The notes: generated by a model not told the origin, from the letters alone. Positions 23,684 through 37,303 are shown, numbered from the stretch's first letter. The stretch is DNA of 64,000 nt from Rhyacophila brunnea (GCA_022495005.1 JAGYXB010001600.1:496001-560000), one strand, 5' to 3'. Translations and numbers: made by a program.

Positions 23684-24009
23684 TTCGAAGTCTAACGCAT
23701 AAGTAACCGAGAGTCTCACATATGGATATCTACCGGGTTCGATTCCCGGGCCAAATAATAGCAATGACATTAATATGGACGAAGCATCTGGAAAAAAATG
23801 ACACTCACTTTTTTGTCGGGTCTGCCGAATGGCATAATCTGTTCTAGCACCATTACAATAAAGGTGATATTGCTATAAATTCCCGATGCTTTTTGTCGGA
23901 CCTGCCGAATGGTTCGGTTCGAACGGGGACGCTCAAATAAATATTGACACTAGAAACACTGTTCTAACGCCATTACAATAAAGGTGATATTGATATAAAT
24001 TCCCGATGC
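23684..24009 (+). repeat. tRNA-like head with tandem tail units, SINE candidate
   Basis: gggttcgattcccgg (about 23738-23752) is a perfect T-arm with box B ggttcgattcc. Downstream, a unit containing ctgccgaatgg, ccattacaataaaggtgata and aaattcccgatgc occurs twice (23814-23893 and 23894-24009). The second copy carries about 36 extra bp. No second copy of the whole structure is in the window, so SINE status is an inference. Confidence 0.45.
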
Positions 24010-26640
24010 GTGATATCGCATAATGGAAATTGCGTGACGTCTACCTATACATGTGCGAATGTCGCCCTGCGCGAATTTACTTGCTAGCGACTGTATTGAG
24101 TGCGTTGTCCATTAATAATGTCATTGAATAATATTAACTAATGTGGTATGTTTCACTACACAAATATTCGCCAATTAAAATATTAATGGATTTAATATAA
24201 AAATAAATGTTTGAATTAAGCATAAAATAAACCAAAGAGATGATACTTATAACTAGAAGGAGAGTTTTATAAAATATCGGGACCTATTCATAATTTTTAA
24301 ATATTCTAAATAACGATATATCGGTAAATTTCACTGCATTTTCATGGCTAAATTTGTATTGTAATGTGAATGTTATGGTTTGGTGCAAGTCAATAATGTT
24401 TCGTTTACAAAATGGCCAATGTATGCATTAATTAATAAAATAATGAGAATTATTCATAACTAATTCCAGTTGACGGTTAATATTGGGAATATTTGCCCAA
24501 ATATTAGCCAATCGAAAATTGTGCCCAAAATGCTTGCGATTCTTGACAGCCTGACGTTGCTGATAACAGTGTTATACAATATATTGTTATCCTTAAGATT
24601 GATTCAAATAAATTAAAAATGTAAAATAACTTTTGGATGTTTTAATCATTCATCTATGTAGGTACCTAGTCTTTTTTCATCATTATTTTCATATATTTAA
24701 GCTTCATCTATATTTTATAGAGAACATGTCTCGTGTTTTCTAGTAAAACTAAAATGTATTTTTTTTAATCTACAGATAAAAGGTAGATACTTTAATAAAA
24801 ATAAATATCAAACAAACATTTAACTGTCATTTCATTATATTTTTATATGAAATTCAATACCCAAAAGCATCTGCCATTTGTCTTTTGTATAATGAAGACC
24901 AAAATAATCTTGAAAAGGTGTTGACTATAATCTTATGGAAAGCGACATTAAAATATAATACCCATATTATAATCTGTTAACTTTGACTCATTGGTTTATC
25001 TTCGGTCAAAATGTTTTCTTTTTAATTAATTTTTAAACGGTGATTTTATTTATTTTTTTAAACTGAACTCTCATAATATTAAATCATAATTATAGCATTT
25101 GGACAAGAAATCAGTCATTGCGAAATATTAAAATACACCGTGTCAGTTTCGTTACCGTATTTTCAGGTTAAAAAACGACAATTCTTACATTAACTACCCA
25201 AAAGAATGCACATGAATTATATCAATAATAATAACAACTGTTAAATTTTTGTATTTTGAATCTTAATTGAAACAACAACTATTCTTGACAGCCACAAAAA
25301 TCCTACTGTCGCAAACTGTCAGAAACATAGACACTAAGAAAAATTCATTTCGGGTAATAGTTGGCCTAAAACTGCGCAAATGTATGAAATATTTAATTAG
25401 CAGTCATTATATAAATGATATGATAATAATTTAGAACCGATTATATTATGAGCGTACATAAGTGAAATGGCAAATAATTTTCAACAGTATGTGGAACGAA
25501 ATTTCGCAGTCGTCGCCAATCGGAGACTGACAGTCAAAGTATGAGCACGTCAATTTGTTTTGTGATGGTGTCAGAGGAATATATTCTTAAATCGTGTAAA
25601 GATGACTAAAAAACGTTCCGCATGTACTTGAAACAGAAAACATGTCAATGAATATACTATTATTATTACGAATATAATAATAAACATAACATTAAAAGGA
25701 CGCATGTTGAATTTTTATGACAAATTATATTTCGTTCGGCTCGCGTCATTTGCACAATCCGTGCATCGCCTAGTCACGATCTTTTTAGACCATGCCTCAG
25801 CTGAAGTATAGCCTTAAAACGCAGTTGGTTTCGAGTAATTAGTTTTGGTCTTTACAAACCTTTGTAAGCAAAGCTTAAAGGTATAGGTACATCGAGATTT
25901 CTTTCACGAACACATGATATATAAAATTAAGAAGAATACCTATCGCATGTAAGTTGCAAAGGTTTAAGGAAATATCATGCACAATTTACTTTCATCCCTT
26001 AAAGATGCAAGCCAAGATCAATCTTATATTATTCCAAAGTCACAATAACACCCTGTCAATTAATCGATTGTGGCTGACAATATACGTATCAAATCGTAAT
26101 TGTATTATAACTTAAGTATATCTACCTTACCTGAATAAAAGTCATACAAACAGAATCAATCTAAATAATGTAAATCTTTCAAAAAGGTAGGCGGGTGCTA
26201 CTTTACAAAACCACATAAAGAGATATCTTTTAGATAAAAATCTATACGTATTTTTTCAGTGATCCAATAATCTTTGTCAGAAGGACGCGTGTCTCATTTT
26301 TTTTCTTTATTTTCCTTTCATACAAAACCAGATCGATCACCTTTTGTTGCAAATGCAGACAGATATTATATAAGATAAAACGTTTGATTGCCTCCCCTAC
26401 CTGAAATTAAGTTAAAGATGTTTTATTTGTCAATGTAACACGATATTATGATGATGGTTTCGGGTGGGCTTTTAAGATAAATTTAATTTGAGACACGTAA
26501 ACAACATGTGGTAATAATAGGTAATATAGGTTTATAATGCATATAAGATTATATCGATCGTTAATAAGTTATTGTACTTTTCGTATATATATCTTATATT
26601 TATATAAGTACAACTAACAAAGAAAGAAATATTATATATT
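24010..26640. other. No gene seen
   Basis: 2.6 kb of AT-rich DNA without an open frame of 60 codons, SINE head, LINE end or element terminus that I can recognise. Confidence 0.5.
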
Positions 26641-26642
26641 AT

Positions 26643-26982
26643 ATCATCATCATCATCAGCCTGAATCTATCTACTGCTGGATGAAGGCATCTTCAAGCTG
26701 CTTCCACTTCTCTCGGTTCTGTGCATTGCATTACCACGTACTTCCGCAGAACTTTATCATTTCATAGATCTAGCGGCCTCTAAGTCTACCTTGCGGACGT
26801 TTTGTACTTCTTGGATACCACAGGATGACTAGATTTGTCCAACGATTGTCTCTTTTTCGAGCTTTGTGTCCAGCCCATCTCCATTTAATAAACTCTATTA
26901 CATCGCAAACCCTTGTCTGCTTCCTTATCCACTTATTCCTCTCTTTGTCGTTTCGCGTTATGCCCAGCATGCACCTCTCCAT
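26643..26982 (-). pseudogene. RTE-like LINE 3' end
   Basis: A minus-strand frame of 70 codons reads RNDKERNKWIRKQTRVCDV and then a KWRWAGHKARKRDNRW segment. This is the well-known C-terminal 'IRxxTxVxD...KWxWAGHxAR..D.RW' tail of RTE-type endonuclease/reverse transcriptases. After the stop the 3' region ends at 26643-26655 in gatgatgatgat, the usual RTE-like simple-repeat terminus. The RT core is absent: it is a 5'-truncated insertion. Confidence 0.85.
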
Positions 26983-26998
26983 ACCACGTTGTATTATA

Positions 26999-27383
26999 TG
27001 AAGCGCCTAGTTTCAAAAGCCCCTAAAACGATTTAATGTAGTTCTGAGAAAAATGACAAAAACGATTTTAGGTAGTTTTGATAAATATGAGAAAAACCCA
27101 TATCTATTAAATCTGTGAACTTTATGTATTTATTTATTAAATTGCTACATTCTAAAGAGTATTTTGGCTTTCCATTTTAGGGGTAATTGAAAAGCACACC
27201 CAACCATTTTAGCAGGTTTTGAAATTTACCCTAATTTTTGATCATACGTATTGACGGTTTGTGACGTTTTTCAAAGTTCAATCTTTGGCAATCATATAGG
27301 TAATAAAAATATCCATCTAAATACATATCTAACTCAAAAAAAATCAAAAACCGTTTTATGGGCTTTTGAAACTAGGCGCTTCA
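26999..27383. mobile_element. Mariner-like MITE candidate
   Basis: Near-perfect 24-bp terminal inverted repeats (tgaagcgcctagtttcaaaa... / ...ttttgaaactaggcgcttca) with TA on both flanks. The 385-bp body has no ORF. TA target sites and this size fit a Tc1/mariner-derived MITE (family knowledge). It lies just beyond the RTE fragment. Confidence 0.8.
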
Positions 27384-27385
27384 TA

Positions 27386-28875
27386 TATCTACCTATAATT
27401 TTATTTCTATAATTTGGATTGAACTAGACAACATTGAATGTAATACTGAAGCATTTTTCATTTTTAAACACTTCGGAAAGACTACGAGAAATAGGTAGGG
27501 ACCTATGTAAAGTTTGGACGTTATGAAGAAACGTCTTTTGCTTTACAAGCGAGTACTATATCCACTTATTTATCTCTCTACATATTTACTTTGCTTGTAC
27601 ATTTTATCTAATTACATACAAACTAAGTGTATTTCAAACATCTATTATCTACCTAGCATATTTGTAATATTAACCAAGTCGATAGAATTAATTAATAAAA
27701 TTAACATTGATTTATAGATGGTGTCAGGATTGCTCCATATTTTTATTGTGACGTACTTGATAATACTTTTTATTAATATATTATTTTACCAAAAATGAGT
27801 TAAGTAGAAATTTTGTACCGAAATTAGAATATATTTAACGCCATTTTTTTTTTACTCAAACATGCTATTTTTGGACTTGAAATACACTGGTTCTTTCTTA
27901 GATATTGACATATATGAACTCATAATATTTAAATTGAAAAAAACTCCTATCTACTCGTATTGCAAGAAAATGCATTGACACCTCATATCTGACATTCAAC
28001 ATTTTGACAGGGGGGTGTTAAAATGTTATACAAAAACTATTAACAGAATTTAATAAAAACAAAAATACGCTTAGTGCAAAAATATTTTAGTTTATTTTTT
28101 AAGGTAAGTGTATTTTTGTTTTTATTTAATTTGATTAATTAATTATTTTTAATTCCCCCTATCAAAAATACCGAATGGTCAATGTATAACAATCGATACT
28201 AGAAAAAAAAATAGAAAACTAACTTGGATTTTACGCTGAGTTTATTTAAATTTTACTAATCAAAATGCAGTCTGCTTTATGATCAATTAAGGTGAATTAC
28301 ATGACTTACTTACTAACTTTACACCTTATGTGTATTTAGTATTCAATAGTAATAAAAAAAACGTGTTTTAAATTCCCAATAAGTCCATGTTTTTTTTCTG
28401 CTAATATTCACGTTTCTTATTTAGGCATTTTCAATATTATATTATCGTTCAGTAATTAAAAATATATTATAGAAGTAAAATAGTCGGTGAGTTTTGGACC
28501 CTTCTATATTAAACAGTACAGTATGGCTGAGGCGATTAAAGTGATTCATTTAATTACTGACGAAAGCAGTATATTCGACACAGCTAAGAAAGTTTTAGCC
28601 ACAAAACCACTGTCTTTGGGTCGCTCGCGCAGACTTTCAACTTGGCTAATCCAACACTATTTGTCTCCGTCCAAACAGTATAAGTTAAATTAGATGAATT
28701 CTCAGCTAACCGCCAGTCACATGAAGTTTATTCAAGAATCTAATGAGTATTTTTTATAATGGTTTGTATGCCATCAATATATAGTTGTCTGAAGAGTAAC
28801 AGTGGCGTGGAAGGAACTAGTTTTACGACGATTTTATAAAAATGTAATAAATGTTTTATAATACATACCTAACGT
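27386..28875. other. No gene supported
   Basis: AT-rich. A 68-codon frame at 28487-28693 (MSFGPFYIKQYSMAEAIKVI...) has reasonable composition but no known motif. A solitary cagtggcg at about 28801 could be one end of a hAT, but no partner end was found. Confidence 0.4.
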
Positions 28876-28878
28876 CAT

Positions 28879-29091
28879 CTTATAATGTCGTGGGTTCCAG
28901 GTTTGAATCCTGAATCTGGCAAATACACATATTGTTTTTAAATTTGTGTTTGCAGTCAGAGTATAAACTTAAGAGGTTGAGCAAATGGCTAACATCCATT
29001 TATCGTAAAAACAAAAATCAGTTAATACAAACCTCTACTCTGTGGAGGCCCGTATGATCTAATTAGGATCGGACATGGTCAACAAATAAGC
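28879..29091 (+). mobile_element. SINE-B copy 6, 5'-truncated
   Basis: Begins in the anticodon-arm region of the head. Box B is ggtttgaatcc, followed by the family body and the tail aattaggatcggacatggtc. Box A is lost, so it could not be transcribed from its own promoter. Confidence 0.75.
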
Positions 29092-30234
29092 GGGTGCGAT
29101 TTTGAATGAAACCAATGAGACACTCGCTTCGTCATAAAATGTCGCAAGGGGGCCTCCAAAACTGTCTTTAATAAAAAACGCTCTTATTTATGAGAAACAT
29201 CCGTAAGGTAAAGAAAAAAATAAAATTAATTTCAAGTAAAAAAAAGATTTTTTTTAAATAAAAAATTATTTATAACTTTGAGAAATATTCAAAAATATTT
29301 TCGCTTCGATAGAGATAATTTAAAAAACTAAATTTTAATGATAAAAATAACCATAAAAAGGGTGCAATAAGATGGAATCATTTTAACGCATTTACATTGT
29401 AAGAATAACATGCAATATATATCTACCTACTTACTTATATATAATAAAAAAAAAACTTAAAATGTGAATTATCAGAAAATTGTTTAAAATTTTAAGGTTA
29501 ATTATTATTCTGTTAGGTGTCGCTGGTGGGCGGAGCATTCACCTTAAATAACATACAACAATAAGACGCGTGCATTTAAATTAAATATCTAATACAATAT
29601 TAATAATATGTAACGCTATGCAATGTACAAAGACATAAGGCACATTGACCGCGGATGCTACCGGAAATAATCGAGTTTTGTGTTTGACTTTAGGGGAAGG
29701 GGCGTTTGATTGCTGAGGGTGCAAACGCGTAACTGTATCACCAGGTGTCTTCGTTGGGTACCAAAGGTAGACATTATCGTAGGTACTGAGCCCTTACTTA
29801 GTATTTTGTGATATACCTGCTTACTTTATTACTTATATGTAATACATGAAGTTATGCAATGAACAAAAATATCTAACTGAAAAAACAATAAATTAAACTA
29901 TTCAGCATTTTAAAAACAAAAATTATAATGATTTTCAAATACTTAGGTGTACATAATTTTATTTTAGTTTTATATTTAATTGATTCAATTATAATAGGGA
30001 ATGGGATATGACAGAGAAGTTCTGCGATATATCAAATACAGTAAGTAAATCTGTGACAAAAGAACAGCATTCTCAAACCCGTTATCGATTAAACGTATCA
30101 GAGAACAACGCCGCATTTAGTAGTTTAAAAATTCCGTGATTGGTACGAGTGCAGCTCCACAGAAATATTCCAGAATAACAGATTATAGGTATACAAAGAT
30201 TTTTTTGTTGATGTCCGACCTCCGATAAGGGACT
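29092..30234. other. No gene seen
   Basis: AT-rich, with one GC-richer patch at 29640-29770. No recognisable motif or repeat partner. Confidence 0.45.
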
Positions 30235-30345
30235 TGTAGTTATTCTATAATCCACTTTTGGATGAAGGCATAAAGCCTCTAAGTATAACTTTAGGATGTT
30301 TTCTACCTATCAGATACCATTTGATTACTTGCTCTGCTTAATTTT
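30235..30345 (-). pseudogene. RTE-like LINE relic
   Basis: Similar by eye to 26660-26840: a 'ccacttttggatgaaggcat' word, gcctctaagt, and gatacca.ttgattactt in the same order. Very diverged, with a central deletion. Confidence 0.4.
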
Positions 30346-30349
30346 ATTT

Positions 30350-31600
30350 AAGTTATTTAAAAAACATGCCCATATCACATTAAATAAGATTATTAACACT
30401 AAGGTATTTACCTAACTTAGGAAAACGTAGTTGGTATATTTATTTTATAATAAATGAAACTTTGCAGTTTGTAGATACTTATCATTTTAGTATTTTTTAT
30501 TGGTTTATTGTAGGTAAAAAAATAAAAATAAGAAACAGTAAGTATTAACAAAAATGTTGTAAATTCTATAAGCAATGAAGATTTTAGTGAATCAAAACAA
30601 TATGATCTTATGTAGGTAATAGGGTGCATACGATTAAATTACTTAAAAACCTTTTCATACGATAGATATATTTTTGATTTGTTTATAAAATATTCCTCCC
30701 TTAGTTAAGAAGTCGCAAAAATGTCCTTATACACATTAATATGAATGATCCGGTTTAACAGCAACATTGTGTCACAATTTATCATTTATTAAATCAACCT
30801 AATTTTCTTTTATACACTTCCACGTAAGTAAGTAGGTACTCGTATATATGTTTTAAATAACGGTTAGAAAACAAAATAAGATCATTTCGGAAGGAAGTTT
30901 TTTTCAAATATTTAAACAAATAAAAAGCTTTTAAGTCTTAAGAAAGTTCATTGGACCCTTTGTCTTCATATTGATAAACACTAAACAGGAAATACTGACA
31001 GAGCTTTTAATAAACAAAAAAAAAATAACTTAACAGCTGATATTATCATCTTTACTTAGTACCAAAAATGATTTAGTACATAAACTGCTTTGTCAACTGC
31101 TAGTCAGTTTTACAAGACTAATTAATAAAATACAGTGAACACAATGACATGTTATAAACGACCGGTGTTTCTGATTGTAATATCCAAAGAATTAAGTGCA
31201 ATTTTATTTAGATATCTTGAGCAGCTGTGTGGTATTGTTATACTCACTTTCACCCTTCTCCAAGAGTAGGCATTCGCCACCCTTTGTTTGTTCCGATCCA
31301 ACTGAACGAAACTTAAACTTTTTGCCAAATTTCTACGCTCCACCAGGCAGATGTTATTCTAATAGTCACTACTTATACCCCGACTCATTTTATTCAGATC
31401 ATTTGTTAGATTCAAAAGTGCTATATGACAACTGTTAAGAGATATAATTTATGACAGAAAAGAGTTGGCATGCCAAGGGAGTTTGGAGCGACCTATATAA
31501 CACACTCATCGATTTTTGAAGCATCTGTGAAAATCGATAATTAGTGATATTTGTACATATTATTAATATCGAACGGTAGACATAGTTAGGTGAAACTCTG
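30350..31600. other. No gene supported
   Basis: AT-rich. Overlapping opposite-strand open stretches at 31152-31343 and 31196-31438 have no recognisable motif. Confidence 0.4.
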
Positions 31601-31609
31601 TAATAAAAG

Positions 31610-32000
31610 TCTGTTTCCGTATCCGGAAAATTGAAAGTATGCGGTTATTCATGTCTAAATAAAACACGTAAAAATACAAGGGAAATAGGGAACACAGAAT
31701 TAATGGTCACTGAAAAAACGGGTGTGGAGTAACAAGCAACCGATCTTGAGTGTGGAGGAATATGAGATAAACTTAAACATATCTCTAGACTACGTCACTC
31801 TAAGCTTGTCATTCATTCTGACAACTGATCTTGGTTTATGCACTGATGCTCATTCAATATTGGTGTATTTGAAAGTTTCAACACACACTATTGCACGTCT
31901 ATAATGTGTGTTTTATTTTCGTAGGACACTCACACATTCAAAACCCTGCTTCAAAATGTAGTGTATTGGGGTATAGCCTATCTGAATTCTATTTATTGAT
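31610..32000 (+). repeat. Family H copy 1
   Basis: 31800-32000 matches the reverse complement of 45712-45870 block by block: gacaactg, tcggtttatgca-style word, gctcatt, gtgttt-attttcgtaggacac, cacattcaaaaccct, tgtattg.... The first part (cattcatgtctaaataaaacacg at about 31648-31670) also occurs in D copies at about 53506-53526. Non-coding, class unknown. Confidence 0.5.
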
Positions 32001-35000
32001 AGTGAGTAAGACAGAAGAAATAGGTAGGTAAATAAATTATAAATACTATTTATATATAATTCAGAATGATTTAAAAATATGTTAGCAAGTACCTATCATA
32101 TTAATATATCTGAAAATAAGCATTATTATCAGATATTTGATAACAATCATTATCAGATAAATGTTTCTTTGTAAAAATAAATTGTTTAATTTTAAAAATA
32201 CAAGAGTTATGTTTTTTTTTAATAAGTGAAATCTTGATTGAGTTAGGTTAGGTAAGGTTACCAGTTAATATTTTAATGCTATTAATAATTTAAATCTCAC
32301 TTCAATGGATTATAAGCTCACAAAGATTTTAGATTTATTTTCTTTTTTATACAAAAAAATCACACATAATTTCAGGAAATAATGTTGAAGAAATTAATAC
32401 ACCTTAGGTCCTAAGTTTTAAGAAAAAAATGTGTATTCACAACAAGCATTAGCATTGTAAATACAGTGATAGGTGTGCAAAGGTGTGTGAAATTATAAAG
32501 AATGTATAGGTGAATAAATAATTGCACGTGTGTATAAATGTGCGATCACAAAATGCGGTACGCGTGCGCACCTGGCACGCTACTGACGCGTGCTCCAAAA
32601 GGCGGCTCGTGAAACACTTTGCTTAATAAACCAAAAATAAAAAATATACAATTTCGTTGTATTATATTATTTATTTAATAGAGCACTATTTAAGTAGATA
32701 CTGCAATATACTGGATTGAAATAAATACATTTATTGCAAATATAGCTTACGTTTCTGATACAGTTGCCGGATTCATTTTATTGACAAATCTAGATTTACC
32801 ATATAACTAAAACGGTTGTAGTCCAGTATTTACTAATTATTTATTATTAGAGCCGTCAGGGTTTCAAAAATAAATTAATTGACATTGGGTGAAATCCTTG
32901 TCCAGGTGAGAATTAAATTCATTTACTCAACACCATGGATTTCATCAGTCGTCAGCTGAATGCAGAACTATTACAATTCACATTTGAAATATTTCGGAAG
33001 GGAGTTCTTTGAAACAGCCTACATCAATTAGGTAATTATTATTTCTATAGATAAATGTATAGGTACAACATATTATTTAAGTAGGACTATTAATGAAAAT
33101 ATTGATGCATACATCTGTATAATATATAAATAATACATAATTTAAATCTGATGATTCAAAGAACATTTCTGTAGCATATTTAAAATGAATGGTTCTGCAT
33201 TCAGGTGACGATACCTATATAGTCGAAAATAATGAATTAATTAAAAATGATTCCTAATTTTTTGAAAAAAAAACAAAATAAGAATCCATAGATAGGTACC
33301 TACTTACACTCATACCAATATATTTTAAATTAGGTGGGTAGGTATGTATATTTCATGTTCTAATTAATTCCACCTTCGATAGATACTTATGTATTCAGTC
33401 AAAAGTAGGTAGGTAAGTATATCCGGGGTTAATTACGAATCCATATTTCGTACATATTTAAATTAGATATCAAAACTATAGATACGTAATACCTATTGTT
33501 TAGGTTGGAGAGAAGATGAGTCGGATAATCAAATTCGGTTAGGTTAGGAATGGTTCATATTTTACAGATCCTGACAGACAGTGTTCAGTTAAAAATATTC
33601 TTGATTTTTGACAAGCTTTGATTTTTTGAATTTGGTACCAGGTAAAATGTTTGTTAAACACCATTTAACTTATTTTGGCCATGTATAAAAAAACTACTTA
33701 AATAAAACATAATACCTACTCGTAGTAATATTTGACATGTAGATACTCCATATTATACGACCGTTAGAAGCCGTTTCCGGCCTAGTCTCCAAAAGGGCCA
33801 TTAACATACTGGACATTACTAGATTTATATAGAGATTAGTGTTGGATATTAAAAGGAAAACACAAATAATTTAACATTTAAATAAACTAAGCTAAGCTAG
33901 GTATAGCTACTTTAAATTTGTAAAGATTTTGCAATAGGTGACAAAATAATATAATTTTATGATTTTAGATTTTAGCTCTAGATCTAAGAAATAAAAACAG
34001 TATTTTTTTTTCAAATCTACCCCTTATTGTACCTACCTTCCTTCATACATTCCCTATAATAAGCTCACTTTGTTTTTAGTGAAAACAATGCCCTAAGTAA
34101 AGACTCATTAAGTAGGTATCCACAACCTATAATGGTATCTAGCTACATCGTATAAGACGAAAGTAGAAATTGGTCCATAAAAAATGTGGTTGCATTTTTG
34201 GTATCTTGCGTACATAATTTACTAAGCATAAATTTAAAAAACTTGTGTTTCTATTTAATTTCTCTACGCCAGTGGCCGAGTGCAACTGAGAAATGCATAG
34301 AAGAAGAGCACACCGAAACTGCAGTGGCCAAAATTCATGGCATCTGCACAATAATATTTCACATTTAATATTTTCACCCTCCCCTCTAACCTCTCTGCGC
34401 GATTCTCAATTCGAACGGCACCCCTAAGATCGGGGGGAGAAATAAAATGCATTCGTCAAAAGACCGTAGGTATTTAACTATAATATGTACTGAGTACTTA
34501 TAAATGTATTTAGATACCTAGTCTTTCTAAGTACCTACTTATTGTTGATTTAATTACATACATTGTTGCGCTAAGAATAGTGTTTTTTTTTTTAAATATA
34601 AACGTACTTGTCTTATATATGTTTATTTTAGTTTTTTAGTATCGTTAAAATAATAAAAAAATTGGGTCGTGTTTAAATTCATTATCGTTTTTATAAAGTA
34701 CCTAATATTGTGTACCTATCCTATTTAGATTGTAGTTTTCTTGACATTAAAATAATTTTTCATTTAAACCCCACAATAAATTTTCAGTGATTTAGGTATA
34801 GGTCCTGAAATGGACGTTCACTCAGTATTTTCTTTTTTTAAGGCTGGTAGTCAATACACCTATCATTAAAAACAATTAATATCTTTTTTATCGGGCATCT
34901 TTTAATATTTTTTTTGACTCTGATGTAGGTATAGGTCCTTTTTCTTTCTTTTGTGGTGTTAACTGTAAATTCGTGAAGGAAAAAGTTTGTATTATTAATT

Positions 35001-35058
35001 TAAATAAAACGCAATGTTATAATAGGTACCCACTAATTATAAATGTCCCATCTTTTGA
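32001..35058. other. No gene seen; scattered simple motifs
   Basis: AT-rich, with short TTAGG runs at about 32241-32256 and 33535-33550 and several TAGG/CCTA tetranucleotide clusters (33290-33420). A GC-richer, CpG-containing patch lies at 32540-32615. Opposite-strand open stretches at 34139-34452 overlap one another and are unrecognised. Confidence 0.45.
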
Positions 35059-35270
35059 ACATCTCCAGTCCTAATAGAATCATAATATGGACCTCCACGG
35101 AGTGAAGGTTTATGTCAACATATTTGTTTTTACGAGAAATGGATATTAGCCACTTGATCAATCTATTACGTACATAGCTACTCTGACTCCAACCACAAAC
35201 CTGCCAGACCCGTGATTCAAACCCACGATATTATAATAATTATACGCGTAAGCCGCTTGGCCATCGTGGG
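35059..35270 (-). mobile_element. SINE-B copy 7
   Basis: Reverse orientation. The head ends at about 35270 (ccatcgtgggc), box B is damaged (ggtttgaatcacgg on the minus strand), and a short insertion splits the anticodon region. The body and tail are present but diverged, so this is an old copy. Confidence 0.7.
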
Positions 35271-35274
35271 CATT

Positions 35275-35865
35275 TAAATTAATAATCCGATGTACCTATA
35301 TCTTCAATCAATGAATCCAGGCCTTACGCAGAGGAATTTATTACTAATTTATTATGTGGATAGATAAATACATAGGTTTGAAAAACATATACATACTTAA
35401 TCGAATTAAAATAATTATTGCTTTATTATCTGAGTACCAAATTCACATTATAAAGAAACATGTATGGAGCTTTTTCATATATACAGACGCCTGGCGTCGC
35501 GGTAAGACTCTCCTAAGAAAAATACGATTCTTTTGTTGAGCAAGTAATACCTATGTCGATTGGTCATTTCTGAGGTTGTGGGAGGGAATTCTAAGAGGAG
35601 GTCGGCCAATAGAAACTCGCCTGCGTACTCTGCAATTACAATAATTCCTAGCGTGAAGGAATTTCATTTCAAGTCAAATGACTGTATTTTTTTTATTGCT
35701 GAGTTGATTTTATTCTAGCGTTTAAATAATAATACTAATATTGAGTCCACTGTTCAAATATTTAACTATTTCATGATTCGTTTCGGATTGCTTGATAGTA
35801 AAAATTGAAAAAAAAATATATAATAGGTAGGTAGGTACTTATAATAACTTACAAAAACGTAGATA
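35275..35865. other. No supported feature
   Basis: AT-rich, with a taggtaggtaggtac run near 35824-35837. Nothing else was recognised. Confidence 0.45.
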
Positions 35866-36262
35866 CAATGCCAGCTTGAAGCCTCAGGGCTTGCATCCTT
35901 TTAAGCTCAAAAACTCACGTTTTTGCTTGACAAGACGTAATATTCATATTAAATTACAATAAGTGATACCTATTTCTTTTGTATCCATGATTAATTATTT
36001 AATTTTCACTTCAAAACTAATTTATAACCATTTAGAGTTTAGTAATAATTTATAACCATTTACACATTAAATGGTTTATCATTATTAAACTTTAAATGGT
36101 TATACATTAGCTTTAAAGTGAAAATTAAATAATTAATCAAGGATACAAAAGAAATATCACTTATTGCAACATAAAATGAATATTACCTAATTGTCATGCA
36201 AAACGTGGGTTTTTAGAGCTTAAAAGGATGCAAGTTTTGGGTCTTCAAGCTGACATAGTACC
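35866..36262. repeat. Large near-palindrome (foldback element K)
   Basis: The left arm (about 35877-36063) is largely the reverse complement of the right arm (about 36070-36258). Shared blocks include cagcttgaag, ttgcatccttttaagct, caataagtgata, ttcttttgtatcc and gattaattatttaattttca. The loop is only a few bases. It could form a hairpin nearly 200 bp long. No ORF; class unknown. Confidence 0.8.
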
Positions 36263-36264
36263 TA

Positions 36265-37295
36265 CTTACAGCTACGTTTTAAAACATTTCAAAAAATATT
36301 TTTCCAGTTGAACTAATCGTTTACAAGGAGTCTTTGCACCAATTAACAAGAAAAAACGTAAGAAAGAGGGGGTACTACAAGAACATCTAGCGAGAGAATG
36401 TGAAACATGCAATTTAATGCAGTGTTTTAAATATTCAATTTACCTACGTATCGAAAATATACCTATAAGCTGACAATTTATTAAAGACTGTTATAAAATG
36501 TGCGTTCGTTACAATCTCGTATTATTGTTTATGTATTTGTGGCTATCGTCAGATCCGTATGACCCAGATCTCAATTACCACTAATATTATTTATTAATAT
36601 TCATTTTAACGTACAATCAGCCAGAATCCAATTATCGCAAACTCAACGAAATAACTAACTTCAATTATAATATTATTTCTTAATATTCATTTCAACGACA
36701 GTCAGCTGATCTGCAATTTATTGACTAGTCACTTCAACATATTACCTATTCAATAAATATCGGATCATAACTGATTGGAGAAAACACACTATCATAATTT
36801 CCCAGACTAAGCATATCTCACAGGAATCCTGCATTATTATTTACTGTTGTATGTACGTGTATTTTGTTATTGCGTTAACCGTAAAATAAACTTACTTTCT
36901 TCTCAATTCACTCGAGCAAATCCCTAAATATTTTTCAAAATAGCTCATAGTATCTACCTATTAAGGAATTGCTATGATATTAATTTTAATTGAAAATAAA
37001 AATGTAAATTATTATCAATAAAATAATAATTAAATTGCATATTTCGTAATATATCACTAAATGTCTCCAGTAAAATATACTTACAGCACTGCGTAGTAGC
37101 TCTAAGCATAGGTAAAAGGTCTTTAATTATTTATATTTTAGCATTCATTCATTTTTTTGTACTTATTATAAAAAAAAACCTCTTTACCTATTACTATCAT
37201 GCCTTTATGGAGAATGGCTTTATGGGACACGATTCTTTCATTCTAATTTCATTGCTTTTGATTGTTATCTGTAGGCCATAAAATATAAAGCACGT
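36265..37295. other. No supported feature
   Basis: AT-rich. A loosely repeated block (aatattatttattaatattcattttaac near 36580 and a similar one near 36670) suggests a local duplication of about 85 bp. Confidence 0.4.
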
Positions 37296-37303
37296 AAGGT
37301 GCA

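Noticed and set aside
28801..28812. cagtggcgtgga as a hAT end
   Set aside because: No matching inverted end or 8-bp duplication could be found on either side.
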